Numbered from the stretch's first letter, positions 45,815 through 57,960 are shown. The stretch is 64,000 bases of DNA from Capitulum mitella (GCA_030062745.1 CP099839.1:34009293-34073292), one strand, 5' to 3'. Numbers and translations: made by a program. The notes: generated by a model not told the origin, from the sequence alone.

Positions 45815-46510
45815 TGTTTGAGTTTGAATTATTTAGCGACTTGTGACACCAGTGACCATGATCTACCACGTCTGACCGCGTCGTTCCTGAGGACTAAACC
45901 AACCCCGCGCCAGAGAACAAGACCAGTGAAGAGCACATGGCTCAATTTCCTCAGCCTTGATCTATTAATGGCCGAATGGAGTCCTATGTGCAACGCCACG
46001 TCCACCGACGAGGACTTCACCCAATTCTCAAGATATGGAATCTGCACGTCAACACTCACTGCCCGGCGAAGACCCTCAGCTTCCATTACACCGACTGCCC
46101 GTGACTTACCAGCAGCGATAAGCTGGCAAGGCGGAACGCAGCCGGACGCCTGGAGGACGCCTCAGGTTCGTCCGAGTCCGTCCAACATCACAAGAGCCTA
46201 CAATGTTAATTCGCTCACCGAGAACAGCTTAACTGGACTTCTTCGAGTTGCCCCCACCGAGCCATCCGAGGACAGATGCGAACGCTATGATCGTTTATAA
46301 CGAATCTAAGATCAAGAGATACGCCATCGCCAACAAGCTGGCCAAGTCCAGTCCTGCTTCTTCCGGAGGTCGCCGGTGAGTTCAACGCATACTTCACCAA
46401 TGCAGGGCTACAAATAGCAGTAAGCATAGTCGGACAGGCAGATGCATCTCTTCCTTTCCTTTTGGGTGGCCCTAGGGACCACAGGACAGGACAGACCAGG
46501 AACCCCCGAA
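45815..46510 (+). mobile_element. LINE fragment: endonuclease tail and linker to RT
   Basis: The frame at ~45837 reads TCDTSDHDLPRLTASFLRTK, with the SDH motif that closes LINE apurinic-like endonucleases. It is followed in shifted frames by WSPMCNATSTDE, NTHCPAKTLSFHYTDCP and GEFNAYFTNAGLQIAVSIVG, the block just before the reverse transcriptase. The copy stops before RT motifs and is frameshifted. Confidence 0.75.
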
Positions 46511-46639
46511 ATGTTTGAAGGGAGCTTGTAGAAACCGCCACCGAGCTTATAGAAAATTGCTCTTATAAAACCGAAGCTATCGCCAAAATGTTTTAAGAAC
46601 GGTAGACAAGAGAAGATGAAATATATAGATCCAAGCATA
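46511..46639. other. Spacer, nothing recognised
   Basis: Short unassigned sequence between the LINE fragment and the 21-nt block. Confidence 0.4.
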
Positions 46640-47010
46640 TAGAGGGGCCTTATCGGCCTGTAGGGGGCCCCCTGCCAGCCTGTGGATGCGCCCTGCCAGC
46701 TTGTAGGGGCCCACTGCCGGTCTGCAGAGGGCCCCCTGCAGGCCTGTAGGGGCCCCCTGCCAGCCTATAGAGGCCCCCCTGCCAGCTTCTAGGGGCCCTC
46801 TGCCGGCCTGTAGGGCCCCTGCCGGCCTGTAGAACCCCGTTCCAGTCTTAGGGCCCCCTGCTGGCCTGCAGGGGATCTCCCTAGGGAGCTGCCGGCCTGC
46901 AGGGGCCCCCACCGGCCTGTAGGGGCCCCTTGCCGGTCTTTTGGGCATCCTACAGGCCTGCAGGGACCTCCTGCCGGTCTGTAGGGACCCCTGCCACCCT
47001 GTGGAACCTC
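46640..47010 (-). repeat. GGCC-rich ~21-nt tandem block, third
   Basis: About 18 units of GCCTGTAGGGGCCCCCTGCC type, the inverse complement of the unit at 22735-23410. A long open - strand frame here (46577-46948) is repeat-driven. Confidence 0.9.
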
Positions 47011-47910
47011 TGCCAAACCGTTCTTAGTGCGATCGCACAAATGTTTCGCCGTTCCACCGCTCATTTTCCATGCGATGCGTGGCGAGTTTTGCATTCCATG
47101 GTAACATTCGTGAGCATGGTGACTGTATCAGTTAACATCGTAGGAGATAATTGGTGTAGAATTAAATGATTTAGGTGCTGAATACAGCAATTTGTACAAC
47201 GAAAGGTACTAGAAATTTGGCAACATTCAGCGTTAACCTCGGCAATTTGAGGCTGTAAATAGCAATTCGTGGTCACTAAGCATTTTGGCGCCACTCAGCT
47301 ATAAGGTGCCTGAAATGTTTCAGGGGTGTCAAACAAGTATCCCCCGTTTAGAGTGACTTCCTGCATTAGTCTCAGACCATTATTCCACTGCAGACAAAAA
47401 GCAATAACGAAATAGAAGGCGTTTTCGTTTTTCCACTTTCTTGTTAAAGTTCATGTGTATCCCCGTACGAATTTCACGAACCATTCAGTCCACCATTCCA
47501 CTAAATATGCCATATTTTAGCGTAAGACTATTTGTAACTCGGAAGTAGAGCCATTCAAGCCTTCTTTAGCATCAAATGTGTCTTAGAGAAGTGTAGTTTG
47601 TCTTCATGTGTGAAATATGAATTCGGGAGACCGATTTACCCGTGGGCTGGCCTACTCCGAAAAAATCATTGTTTTACAAAAACTGATATAATTACATTAT
47701 ATTTTGACCCGACCGTTTTGCATTTTAGGAAACGAATTCCAACAAGTCCAAGGCTTGCACCGATATATCAACATTTCGTACATCTTGCGCAAAAACCCCG
47801 AAAAGGTTTAGGGGATCGGGTCTACCCTGCCTCCCCTGAGCGTAAAGACCTTGACCTAGGTTGGCCTTGTTTGAGTTTCGTATGATGGTTTCAAGATTTC
47901 AGTTGTGTGG
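47011..47910. other. Unassigned AT-rich sequence
   Basis: No recognised repeat or protein. A 95-codon frame at 47598-47885 has no known similarity. Confidence 0.45.
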
Positions 47911-48092
47911 GTGCCATACACATTTGCATCGTATTCAAGCCAAGCCTTATACATTCGGAAGAAACGATACTCCTGCCCTTACAAAAAGACGATTTTTGTG
48001 CCATATACATTTGCATCGTATTCATGCCAAGACACGTCCTGATACATTCGGAAATAACGATACTCCTGTCCTTACAAAAAAAATGATTTTTG
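47911..48092 (+). repeat. Tandem duplication, ~90-bp unit, 2 copies
   Basis: 47911-47997 and 47998-48092 both begin GTGCCATA.ACATTTGCATC and contain CATTCGGAA..AACGATACTC. An 8-bp insertion distinguishes the second copy. Confidence 0.93.
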
Positions 48093-49035
48093 CCTTCTTT
48101 TTACACTTCCTTTGGAATGGTCAAGTTTTGTCTCAAGTGCCCTTTTTCCGTCCCCACATAGGTAGAAAAGGCCTTTTTTACTTCAAAACCTGATGTGAGC
48201 CACGTAGATGCATTGGTCATCAAAGTTCCATGCCGAACTTTGATCAAAGTCAAACACCGAAAATGCGAACAAAGCAATTTGACCCAAGATGACTTTTGGT
48301 GACTTGGTTGTTGACTGTCAAGATGACTGAATATCGGCCTTATTTGGACAAAAATCTGTCTGCTTTCTTCTAGTTTTGCCAAGGGCTCTCCAGGGTGTAT
48401 TTACTTTTTTCTGAGACTTATAGTGCTCGAGATCTTGTGGGGTTCTCATGAGCCCCTGGCCCGGCGATGGAGGATCCGGAGGCTGGCCCAGCGAAGGTTG
48501 GAGTCAGACGGGACTGTAAGGCCAGTTTTCGGTGCAAAAATAAACATCTGAAATGTTAATGACTTTTTGAAGGTGATATGGGATCACGTACGTAATACAA
48601 TATAAAAAAGGCTTTAATCTGGTGCAAATTGTGTCGCTGATTCCAGTACTGGCAATTCTTTTCCATCCTCAGTGTCACAACTTTTGTTTGTGATGATTCA
48701 CATTTGGCATTAGCAGCATACTCGGTTCAACAGATCGAATCCAGTGACTGATTAATTTAAAAGCCAAGTCCTTGCAAAAACATGGCTTCCAGGCCGAAAC
48801 GGTATGAAAACACTACGATGCCAGCGGAGACGTCAAACGCTGTGACACTATTCCTTTGTGCCCTGAGAGGGAACGTGATAAATTTTGACTGATATGTTTT
48901 GGAAACCTCACCTGAACAAAGCGCAGTTTTCCAGAAGTTTCTGTCATACAAATAAATTGCTCACAACATCACACTAAAGAATAAATCACGCAGTTCAGCC
49001 ACATAGATACATAACGATATCCTACCGGGACCTCG
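48093..49035. other. Unassigned sequence
   Basis: No gene, array or transposon signature recognised. Confidence 0.45.
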
Positions 49036-49530
49036 TCACTCGTGAACACCCTTTTCACCTTCAAGACGAGCCCTGAAGCTATCTAAAGACGAGCGTTGAT
49101 GGGCGGTGCCAGGCAGGCGATTCCACGCACAGGCGGCTCGGTACGAGAATGCACTCTGAGTGGCTGTCAGCCTGACGGAACGGAACAGGCTGGTCTGATC
49201 TTTTGAGCCGATTGTCTCGACGAGCCGTGTCACGTTGCCGGCTGAAGAGCCTTTGGACCGCCGCCGCGGCACTGGCATCGCCAGACACTCTGTAAGCCTT
49301 GTGCAGTAGCGTTTTGGAATAATTTCGGCCACTCTGAGCCACCCCAATGACCGGGAAACAGGCGAAATACTTTCGGCACGCTGCATCCCCAACATCAAGC
49401 GGACTGCAGAACCGGTGATATTTTTTTGGTTACGTGTCAGCTGTCTGTCCACAGCGCCACCCCAGACAGGTAAGCAGTACAAGATGTGGGTAAGAACCTG
49501 AGCCTGGATGATAGTGAAGAGAGCTCTTGG
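49036..49530 (-). mobile_element. LINE 3' fragment (C-terminal domain)
   Basis: The - strand frame of 148 codons reads YCLPVWGGAVDRQLTRNQKN, SPVSRSLGWLRVAEI and RLTATQSAFSYRAACAWNRL, then SSLDSFRARLEGEKG. This is the conserved C-terminal region of CR1/L2/Jockey-type LINE polyproteins, with the usual run to the stop. It is truncated upstream of the RT palm, a typical 5'-truncated insertion. Confidence 0.88.
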
Positions 49531-49590
49531 GTATAAGGTGACGTCTAAATCGGTTCAATGAAACAACAGTACCAGTGCGCCGTCATATGT

Positions 49591-50289
49591 TTAGTGACAC
49601 GTGGTTTTCCCAAGAGTGATTAATCCATAGTGAGTCATTTTATTGATTTTAATGGCGTGAGCGTATGACCGATATATTTCAAAAGAGAATGAGGGCTGCT
49701 GTTTAACAACATGCCTAGTGCCAAATATTGAGAAGGTGGTTTTTGATGGATTGCACGGATGGATAAATTTGATAGATACTCCATTCAGTCGTCCGAAAAC
49801 TAATCTTCCTTCGGCCTCCGTCATTCCTGTGCGTTTCCATTCGGCGCGGACATCTGACAGAAGTAGGGTGGCCAATTCGGCGTGCAGTGTGCTGTCAGAA
49901 GGCAGAGTGTGCTGGTTGGGAGTACGCTGCGCCTGCATCTGCACTTGATCATCCAGCCGCGTGGTGTCGTAACGTGGCCACTCCGTCCGTGATGGGCCCA
50001 GCTCCTGCGCCCCACTGGATGGCCAGATATCCCTCCACCCCTCCCTCCCCCCGCTGTCCTCCCTACCTCGTTCTTCCACTCGGCAGTTATAAACGAGCGC
50101 AGGCCGAGGTGAGATTTTCATCGTCGCCCTGGACAGGCGGTCGGCGATGGCCGATGAGAAATGCTGGCCACCGCGCCGCCGGCGGCCGAGGCGGCGCCGA
50201 TCAACACAAATCCGGTCCCAGACTGGCGGGCCCGGAAGGCCGGGAGGACCCGGCATTGGCATCACGTGGGGACGGCCGTCGGCTAGCAT
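49591..50289 (-). other. Uncharacterised 232-codon open frame
   Basis: One of the longest - strand frames outside arrays. The N-terminal third is Gly/Pro/Arg-rich (PGPPGLPGPPVWD), the middle has RVEERGREDSGGREGWRD, and the end is ordinary. No recognised domain, signal peptide or membrane segment. GC-rich composition can explain its length, so a real gene is doubtful. Confidence 0.2.
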
Positions 50290-50340
50290 TGCGGAACGAT
50301 CCAGTCGAAGGTATCAGGAGGCGTGGACACACAACGACTA

Positions 50341-50750
50341 GAGATCAGAGGGAACCGACTGGCAACGTCCGATGGGGACCAGACGGAGCTGGCTGGCTGT
50401 CGGATAGGGATCAGAAATGAACAGACTGACAATATCGTGAGGAAACCAGAGGGCATTGACTGACAATATCAGATAAGGATCATAGGTAACCGATTGGCAA
50501 TATCCGACAGGGATCAGAGGGCACCGAGTTATGATATCAAGTAGACATCAGAGAGAATGGACTGACAATATCTGTCAAAGATTAGAGGGAACCGGCTGAT
50601 TGTCGACGGGGATCAGAATGGAACAGACTGACAACGTCGGGCGGAGAACTGAGGGAACTGGCCGACAATACCTGATAAAGATCAGAGGGAACCGACAGAC
50701 GAGATTCGGTAAGGATCAGAAGGAATCGACAGGCAATATCCCGTGGAGAT
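50341..50750. repeat. Degenerate ~40-45-bp minisatellite
   Basis: About nine units of GGGATCAGAGGGAACCGACT, then GGCAATATCCGA, variable in length. It lies at the truncated downstream edge of the gypsy gag remnant. Confidence 0.85.
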
Positions 50751-50879
50751 CCAGCTTCTTGGCACAACTGTCACCTGTAAACTTACGTGCACTACCACAT
50801 CCACATCACGTCCTCCTAGCCTGCCTGAAGCCCTCAACTGTCGCTCTCCCACTGGAAGTATTTAGACAGCCCAGGCTGC

Positions 50880-51754
50880 ACGAAGCCGCTGCTACATTGC
50901 AGGCACCACGACACCTTCCTGCAAAATGCCCAAGCTTGCCAGGGTGGCGGCACCGTTGGCCACCAGCCTGACACTGCAGAACACGATACGTGTGTCCATG
51001 GCTACCGCACGAGAAGCACACGACGGGAGGAAGAGTCCTGGACCCATCAGAACTCCGCCAGGGCCAGATGTGGCTGCTCGGCAGGCATCTTCTGGAGCCT
51101 GCGCTGCTGCATTCGATGCTGTCAGCCCCTCTATTGCTGTTGGGCCGCGCAGGCACAACAGTGCCGGCTGACAGTGGTGACCTTTCTGGCCTGTGATGAC
51201 AGTCTGTGCCTCTTTTGAGGCTGCTCCGCCGTCTCCGGTAGCACCAGAGCCTTATCCAGGGTCAAATCACGCTCCATGAGCAGCCTGTGTCTCAAAGAAG
51301 CTGACCCAGTTTTCTCTGCAACTTGATCTCTGATAAGGTCTTTGTAAGAGGTCTATAAATACAAGTGGGAGCAGGCTGCCGCAGCTTACTGACCCACTGT
51401 GCAATAATCTCCCCTGCATGTTGAGCTCTATATCTGGAACGATACCTCTCGTCAAGTACTGGTCTCCGCTACCGGAGACGAGTACTTGTACTTAGTACTT
51501 CTCGAAAAAACACCAGACATACGCTTGCGGCGCGCCAGCTCTATCTCACTCCATCTTGGCAATCGTTGGTGGCGTTTGCACGATTCGTTGACCCTTTAGG
51601 CACAAACAGTGGATCGTTACAGCCTCTGCTCGTCCTAAGGGAAACCATCACCACCTACCGTCATTATATAGGCACCAAAAATCTGAACCCACGTGGTCCG
51701 AGGTAACGGCGGGCTCCCCGGGGTCAGCGCTGGGGCCGAGCTCAACATATCCAT
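50880..51754 (-). pseudogene. Ty3/gypsy gag remnant
   Basis: On the - strand from 51754: a start MDMLSSAPALTPGSPPLPRT, WVQIFGAYI and VGGDGFP, typical of the N-terminus of arthropod-type gypsy gag. It continues in broken frames with QHAGEIIAQWVSKLR near 51430. The zinc-knuckle segment (CFSCGSHGHTYR, CQAGGQRC, KLGHFAGRC) lies near 50930-51030. Stops and frameshifts abolish it, and one knuckle position is changed (His-Pro in place of Cys). No protease, RT, integrase or envelope follows. Confidence 0.75.
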
Positions 51755-51791
51755 GTTGACGGGCAGAGACGCGGCGAACGGAATAATCAAA

Positions 51792-51805
51792 CACCCTTGT
51801 CGCCA
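51792..51805 (-). other. Candidate primer-binding site of the gypsy remnant
   Basis: TGGCGACAAGGGTG on the - strand, 38 bp before the gag start. TGGCGAC-type words follow the 5' LTR in many gypsy elements. The primer tRNA was not identified. Confidence 0.35.
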
Positions 51806-52240
51806 AATATGTTGTGGTGTCTTTCTCCATTTAGTCTGAACTGCCGTTGAACACATACTTCGTGTTTGAATCCCTCTTGAGCACACAAGTGACCAACGAC
51901 TTCCGCGGTCTCTCGATGTCCTTCTCTTCTCCCGCCGCATCGACAAATCCAGTAACGTTTGCCATACGTCAACAAATCTGTGCCACTGTATCAAACACAA
52001 CACCTTCCATTCGCCGTTCTGCCTGTCCTTCCTCCGTCTCCCCGTGTCCTTCCAGCGCACATACTTGTCCCCGTCCAGTCCCCTTGCTTTCCTATCTGTT
52101 CTTGCTTTCCTATCTGTATTTCCTATCTCCCTGTCCCTGTCTCGTCCAAATCCTCCGCGTGTCCCTGACCCGTTCCCTTTCTTTCCCGGCCCTTCCCGTT
52201 CCTCTCGAGATATTTTTCTGCCGATTGACGTCATGGCCGC
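51806..52240 (-). repeat. Possible 5' LTR region of the gypsy remnant
   Basis: Sequence upstream (on -) of the candidate primer-binding site, C/T-rich on + around 52020-52200. No second LTR exists in the window, so the boundaries and identity are inferred from position only. Confidence 0.25.
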
Positions 52241-55079
52241 TTCCCTCGGCTTCTCCCCGCTGTGGACGTATCGGCCGGCGAGCTCTAGCGCCAGACCGGC
52301 CCCAGATTCGATCTTCAGACGGCAGGCATTGTTTGGCGGACGGGCAGCTACAAAGAGCTCGATTTGGAAATACGCTGGAAAAGGGAAAGAAGAAAGCTTT
52401 CCGGTCTGAAAAAGCTCTCCCTGGAGCAGCAGAATTAATTAGAGCACCAAGGCCAATATTTGTTGGAATCATCAAGACAACAGATAAACACGGTTTGGGA
52501 CCTCACCCCACGTACAATGGAGAAATTAAATCACCTGTAACTTCCATTATATTTTACAGGATTAAGCTGGGAGATCTTAGACATGAAGCCAGATAACGGT
52601 GTCATTTTGCCTTACCTCTCGAAAACTGAAGAGGCCAAGCGACCATTGCCACCCAAAAACGCCGAGAAGCTAAATAGAGAAGCTAAGAAGAGAAGCTAAA
52701 TAACCACCACCTGTGAATGACTAATTAAGCCAAGGGCCCACTGACATTCTCCGCCATCAGCAGCAAAGAGAACTGATCTAGAAACCACAATTTCGAGATA
52801 AAATCTAGTGGAACTTCACATCTCTTTTCGTTCACGAACATCACGAAGGTTTACGGGTCCTGCTGAAGGTTCGAGGCATTTCCAATTTAAACCAAACCTG
52901 ACCACTGCTTTCTCATGGGTTTCAATACTCGAAAAACATTTGGCATTACAAATCGGACTGTACATTACCCAGACTTTCGTAGTACTTCTCTCACATTCGC
53001 TGTGAAGAGAAGCACGACGCTGCCGCTGAAAAGACGACTGTTCCGCGCAGTAGAGGGACCCCGCGCAGTAGCGCTGCCTGGAGCCGGCCGACAAGCCGGC
53101 ACTTCCACCGAGGTGGTCTGCATATCGGTGTCTCCATGGAGACGCGGTATAAGTCATGTCATGCAGGCGGCTCCAGTCGACTCATCTGAAACCAAAATGA
53201 TCGTCAGGCGGCATAGAAGTACGACGCAAGAACGACGGAACCGATAAACTCGCAGCACATTTTGAAAACGTTCGGTGCTGAACGGAAATCGAGGCTGTGG
53301 TTATTTTCAACGTACAGCATTTATCTTCGCAGCAGCCAGGAACCGATACGGGAGGAACATCCATGCAGCCAACCCACAGGGGCCAAGCCAAATTCTCGTA
53401 ATTAATGACCAGTAGGGTAAAAAGAGCGTGTCGTAAAAGTAAGTTGTCCTCTTTGACGAGGTTTCCAAAAATTGTGTATCACCGCAAACGATTTGTTTAA
53501 AAGACGAAAATCTTTGAAAATGATCAAGTGATACTATTTTCGAAAGCTCCTAGTATGTTAGTCGATAGTGTCAATGTCTCCCTGTGTGCAGTAAATTGGT
53601 AAGAGCTGAAGTATCACAATTATCATTAATTACGTTATCAGCTGCATAATAAGACTTTATCAAGGTTTTTATTTCGGCCTTGACCTACTTACAAAAATCC
53701 TGACTGCAGGGCTGCTGGCGACTGGTAGTGTGCTGTAGCAGTCATGATGGACCAGTTATGTTCGGTGTTCGGTGTTCGGTGCACATCGCACTGTCTCTAG
53801 CCTCCATTCGTCATTTAGGTTTAAATGCTGGGCTATTGGACTTTCAATCAGGGCAACATGGAATTTGGACATTTCACATTTCACATCACATCACATTCAC
53901 GGGCACCTAAGCCAATTCTGACGAAAATTGGTGTCTTGGTGTTCTTGAAACACCATTCCGGTTCAGGGTTCGATGACTCGTAACTCCTTACCCACCAATG
54001 ACGGAGAAGGAGCGTTAATTGCCCCCTTGGCGCTCTCCCTAAACATCTGCCAAATGGATAAACGCAGCGTTTTGAAACTCCCGTTACCTTTTCTGCCATC
54101 ATTCCTGCACGTGCTCAAAAATTTCAGAACAAGGTCATCTTACGTCATGTGAAAAGGACGTCATAAAGAAAACTATGTTTTGCGATTCGTTTTTTTCTAT
54201 TCGAACGTTTCATTCGAGCGTTTCGTTGCGATTCGAACGGCATGTTTTGCGTTAAATTGCATTCTCCGCTTCATTGACGATTTTTATTGTAGTTTTTAGT
54301 TTTGCAGTTTTGACGGACACTGCAGTTTTTACATTGCATAATTTCCGTGTTCTGCAATGCATATCAGCATGACCTGAGAGCTCAATATGGGACATCCCTA
54401 ATCTCGTGTTAGGGCATCCCAACTAAATATGTATTTTTCTCGTTCCTAGCCCACTTCGAACACATTCTGGGAAAGGCGCTAAATAACTGGTTTTTGGAGA
54501 CGGCTAGATGGACGAATTAGTTTCTTGCGATAAACTGGACGCACGACTTATACACTTGGTTTTACAACAACGCAACATTTTTTGGAATTTGACCTGCGAA
54601 TTTATGCAGATTTTACCTTAACGAGTGATGTGGTGGCGTGCGTTTGACGTTCTCAGATAAATGCCGTGCAGATAAGGGTCCTTACAACGCTGTGCAACAT
54701 TCTGTGAAGTTGTGCAACTTGAAGCAAGTTTATTCGTAGGGCCGTTCAGGGTGTCAGACGGAGGCCACCAGCGCACTCGAGATACCTCGAGTTTGAGACT
54801 TTAATATGGTGCAATGTTGCATGTGCACGGCAGTTGGAGCTTATTTTGAAAGTGCCTTCATTAGAATCTCCATGCCAAACTGGATCTCCATCGGAAACGT
54901 ACATTGCATGACTCTTCGGCGCATATTTAAAATTTAACGTAGCCTGTGACCTTGACCTTTCATGACGTTGGGTCATGTGGAACTCAGAATACGAGGTAAA
55001 GCTGCCTGAAATATATTATCATGCAAACTTCATTCTCAGTCTATTTTCCACCATGATTATGTGACCTAGGAACAAGAGC
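52241..55079. other. Unassigned intergenic sequence
   Basis: No recognised gene or array. Small items: GTTCGGT repeated three times near 53760, and AAGAGAAGCTAA words near 52680-52700. Frames up to 113 codons have no recognisable similarity. Confidence 0.45.
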
Positions 55080-55990
55080 GTGGGAACGATTTCAAGGTTC
55101 GGTGGTCCTCAAAAATCAGTGAAACAATCAAAGATGCAAAATCAAGACACTCCGTCATTGGGCCCCTATTTTCCTTCTCTGTACCCCCTCTTCCTCTCTC
55201 CGTCTCTGTCTCTGTCTCTGCTTCTGTCTCTGTCTCCCTCCCTCTCTCCCTCTCTCCATCTCCATTTCTCTCTCTCTTTGTCTCTTGTCAAGGGGGCCCT
55301 CATCAACACCGAACCCGCCAATACTAATCGTGGATAAAACCCATAATGTTTGAAATTCTGCACGGTCAGGTTTTCGCCTGAGCACCATGCTTACAGTGGT
55401 CTCATTAAAAGGAATGCCAAAAGCTGCAGGAACTTTCTCATACAGGCCACTTGATAGACAACGCAGTCAAGCTGAAATTTTGAATAAGAAAGGAAATAAC
55501 CATTGGTTTTAGACTAAAAATACCATTCAAGGACATGAAGACCCTCACATCAAAATCTGGAAGGTATCTGCACAGCCGCCCACTTTACTACGGAGCTCGA
55601 ACAAAACGGACAGCTGCCATTCCTGGATGCTCTGGTACATGGAACTTGCAACAGGTAAAGACAAGGGTATACAAGAAGTCAACGACATCGAACGCATTTT
55701 AAAAATATGAATCAGGCCATCCAACAAGCATGAAGACCTATCTTACGCTTCCGAACAGGATTCATACCATGTGCCAGGACAAGAAAAATTTGAGGGAATA
55801 ACTCTGACGGACATCAAAAACATCTTCCTATCGAATGGCGGCCTAGAACGGTCCATACGAATGACAATGTTACAAAAGACCCCTCCAACCAGTCTCAGGT
55901 GCTACCGACACAACAAAACATTAGACACAACAAGGCGAATGCACGCCTCCATTCCATTTGCCAAAAGAGTGAGTGAGGCTATATATCCAG
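55080..55990 (+). mobile_element. Penelope-like retroelement fragment, copy 2
   Basis: Nucleotide similarity to 9770-10580. The frame near 55593 reads ELEQNGQLPFLDALV, and later words match GYESGHPTSMKTY, IFLSNGGLERSI and IPFAKRVSEAI, the blocks before the linker of Penelope-like reverse transcriptases. A CT-rich microsatellite interrupts it at 55185-55283. Stops and frameshifts throughout. Confidence 0.65.
55185..55283. repeat. (CT)n / (TCTCTG)n microsatellite
   Basis: A long run of CTCTCTG, CCCTCTCT and TCTCTC words inside Penelope-like copy 2. Confidence 0.95.
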
Positions 55991-56590
55991 ACTCCTCCGG
56001 CCTCATGACATCCGGGTGACACACCTTTCTAGTTGTCCGTGCGATCGGCTCGTCAAGCCTAAGGATCAAAAGCCTCGTGAAGGGGAACAGGGCGCTATGT
56101 ATGCGGCGCCAGTGGCCCTGGGCTGCCTAAAAGACCACCCCGTGGACCTGAAGTTCAGGCGCATGGACATCTCGGCCCAACACGTTAGTAAATTCCTTAT
56201 TGCTTAGGCTACACTATGGCTTTGCTGCATTACTGAAATAGGCTATGCTTAGGCTAGGCTAGTGAGTCTGATTAAGAATGGTTCTGATCACTTATGCATT
56301 CGAAAAGTATGCATTGTGAATGCGGAACGCTTAAGCATATGGAAGCCATTCGAAAAAAACACAATTTGTGCTTCTCGTTTCCCTAAGAAATGTTTCCTTT
56401 CCTTCGCTCGCTCCGCTTCCTTACTCTGCTCACCTTTCAATATCGGTTGGTCCTCGTTCTGTATGCTGTGCATTTTCCATTTACAGGCTTAATTTTTAGT
56501 ATTTTTTCGCAGTCGGTATGTGCATACTATTCGGTAAAAATGGCCAAATGGCCCACCAACATTTGTTATAACATAAGCCAATATATTTAC
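55991..56590. other. Unassigned sequence
   Basis: AGGCTA-rich words near 56205-56260; otherwise nothing recognised. Confidence 0.4.
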
Positions 56591-56599
56591 TGCATATCC

Positions 56600-56715
56600 C
56601 AAATGTTGAAAAAGATGGGCGGGGGGGGGGGGCTGCGCCCTCCTAGTCCGAAAGTTAAAGGAGCTGAAGCCCCCCACGTGGCCCCATGACGCCTGCGCCC
56701 CGCCTGGAGAAAAGG
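56600..56715. mobile_element. DNA-transposon terminus
   Basis: GGGCGGGGGGGGGGGGCTGC, CCTCCTAGTCCGAAAG, GCCCCCCACGTGGCCCC and GACGCCTGCGCCCCGCC form a GC-rich end like those of invertebrate hAT/MITE elements. The partner end was not found. Confidence 0.35.
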
Positions 56716-56754
56716 GTCCTTTTGAAGGACTGCCTGCAGCGTCATCAGCTGAGT

Positions 56755-56920
56755 TGTGCTATATTCCATCGGAATCAGAGCTGACTGCGGAATCGATTTT
56801 GTTCCAGACAGAGTTAGTATCGGAATTAATTCCACTTATAAATGCAAGAATCAGAGTCGGAGTTGAACCATACGTTTGTCTACGGAATCAGAACTGGAAT
56901 CGATTCCAATGGCAAAGTCT
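56755..56920. repeat. Simple repeat rich in GGAATC / CAGAAT words
   Basis: Imperfect TCGGAATCAGAGCTGACTGC, GGAATCGATT and GAATCAGAACTGGAATCG words. Confidence 0.6.
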
Positions 56921-57082
56921 GGCTCCCAAGTTGCGATTCACTGAAAATGAAAATGGTTAAGGATTTTTTTGTTACCGAAAATGGTATGAAGGCCTCTTAA
57001 CAACTCCAAAGGTAAGGCATTTAGGCACTCCAGATTGTTTTACATGAAAATGCATTTGGTACATAAAGGTACAAAAGGTACA

Positions 57083-57175
57083 TAAAGATTCGGGGCTCTG
57101 TGTTTGTTCGTTCTCTCGCAATCCCAGAAAAACCTGGGGGGGGTGGTGATCAACTACCCCCCAGTCGGGGGCGGG
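57083..57175 (+). mobile_element. Family A right-end fragment, copy 4
   Basis: GTTTGTTCGTTCTCTCGCAA, CAGAAAAACCTGGGG and CCCCCCAGTCGGGGGCGGG match the right end of copies 1 and 2. The flanking TTAA has decayed to TTCA. Confidence 0.8.
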
Positions 57176-57179
57176 TTCA

Positions 57180-57960
57180 GTGCCTCCCAAGTCAATGGAA
57201 GGTGTCGAAATAACCCAGTCAAGGCCGGTTTGAACTAAGGGCACGAAACAATTAACAGCTTTATATTTCAATCATGTGTGACGGTTTCTAACGTTCCATG
57301 TCATGCCCGTTGAGGCAGCGAGGGATCTGATCGTGTGTGGAACTGTCGGTTCGCCTTTGCCCGCCACTGGGCCCGGCGGTGGCATGTGCGTTCTACATTA
57401 GTGTGTGGCGCCGAGGCCCTTTTTGTCAGGGTCCCCGACGGATGGATAATATTTGTATGGGAATGCACTACGAACACCAAAATTTATTTTTTTAGAAGAA
57501 AAAACTTAGAGCTTAAGTAAAAACTAAGCTTTGCTGTAGGCGATTGCATCAATCCTAGCGGCAGAGCTGTTAAATGGTAGCTACGATTCGTTTTCACGGT
57601 CTGAGATAGCTTTTAAAGGGACACAAAGACACCGCAGAGGGATTATAATGAAAGCTGGTGAAGTTTTAATCGTACTTTGTTGCATAATTTGTCCATTCCG
57701 TAAACAATGGCGATTTGGAAACACTGATGCAAGTTATTTTCGATTAAATTGTTCCGGCGGACAACAACAACCAGACGATTGGGGACACAGCTGGGTGACA
57801 TTAGGTGCCAGGTTATCCGAAAAATATGACATATAGGGAATTTCATCAACTTTCAAAATGGTCGCGCATTGATGTTCAAAACTGAAGCACATAAAACACA
57901 CTACCATTTTTACGTTTTTTGTCAAAATAGTTACACCTGTTGAGACACCACTGCTGTGAC
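57180..57960. other. Unassigned sequence
   Basis: No recognised feature between the family A fragment and the mariner-like pseudogene. Confidence 0.4.
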
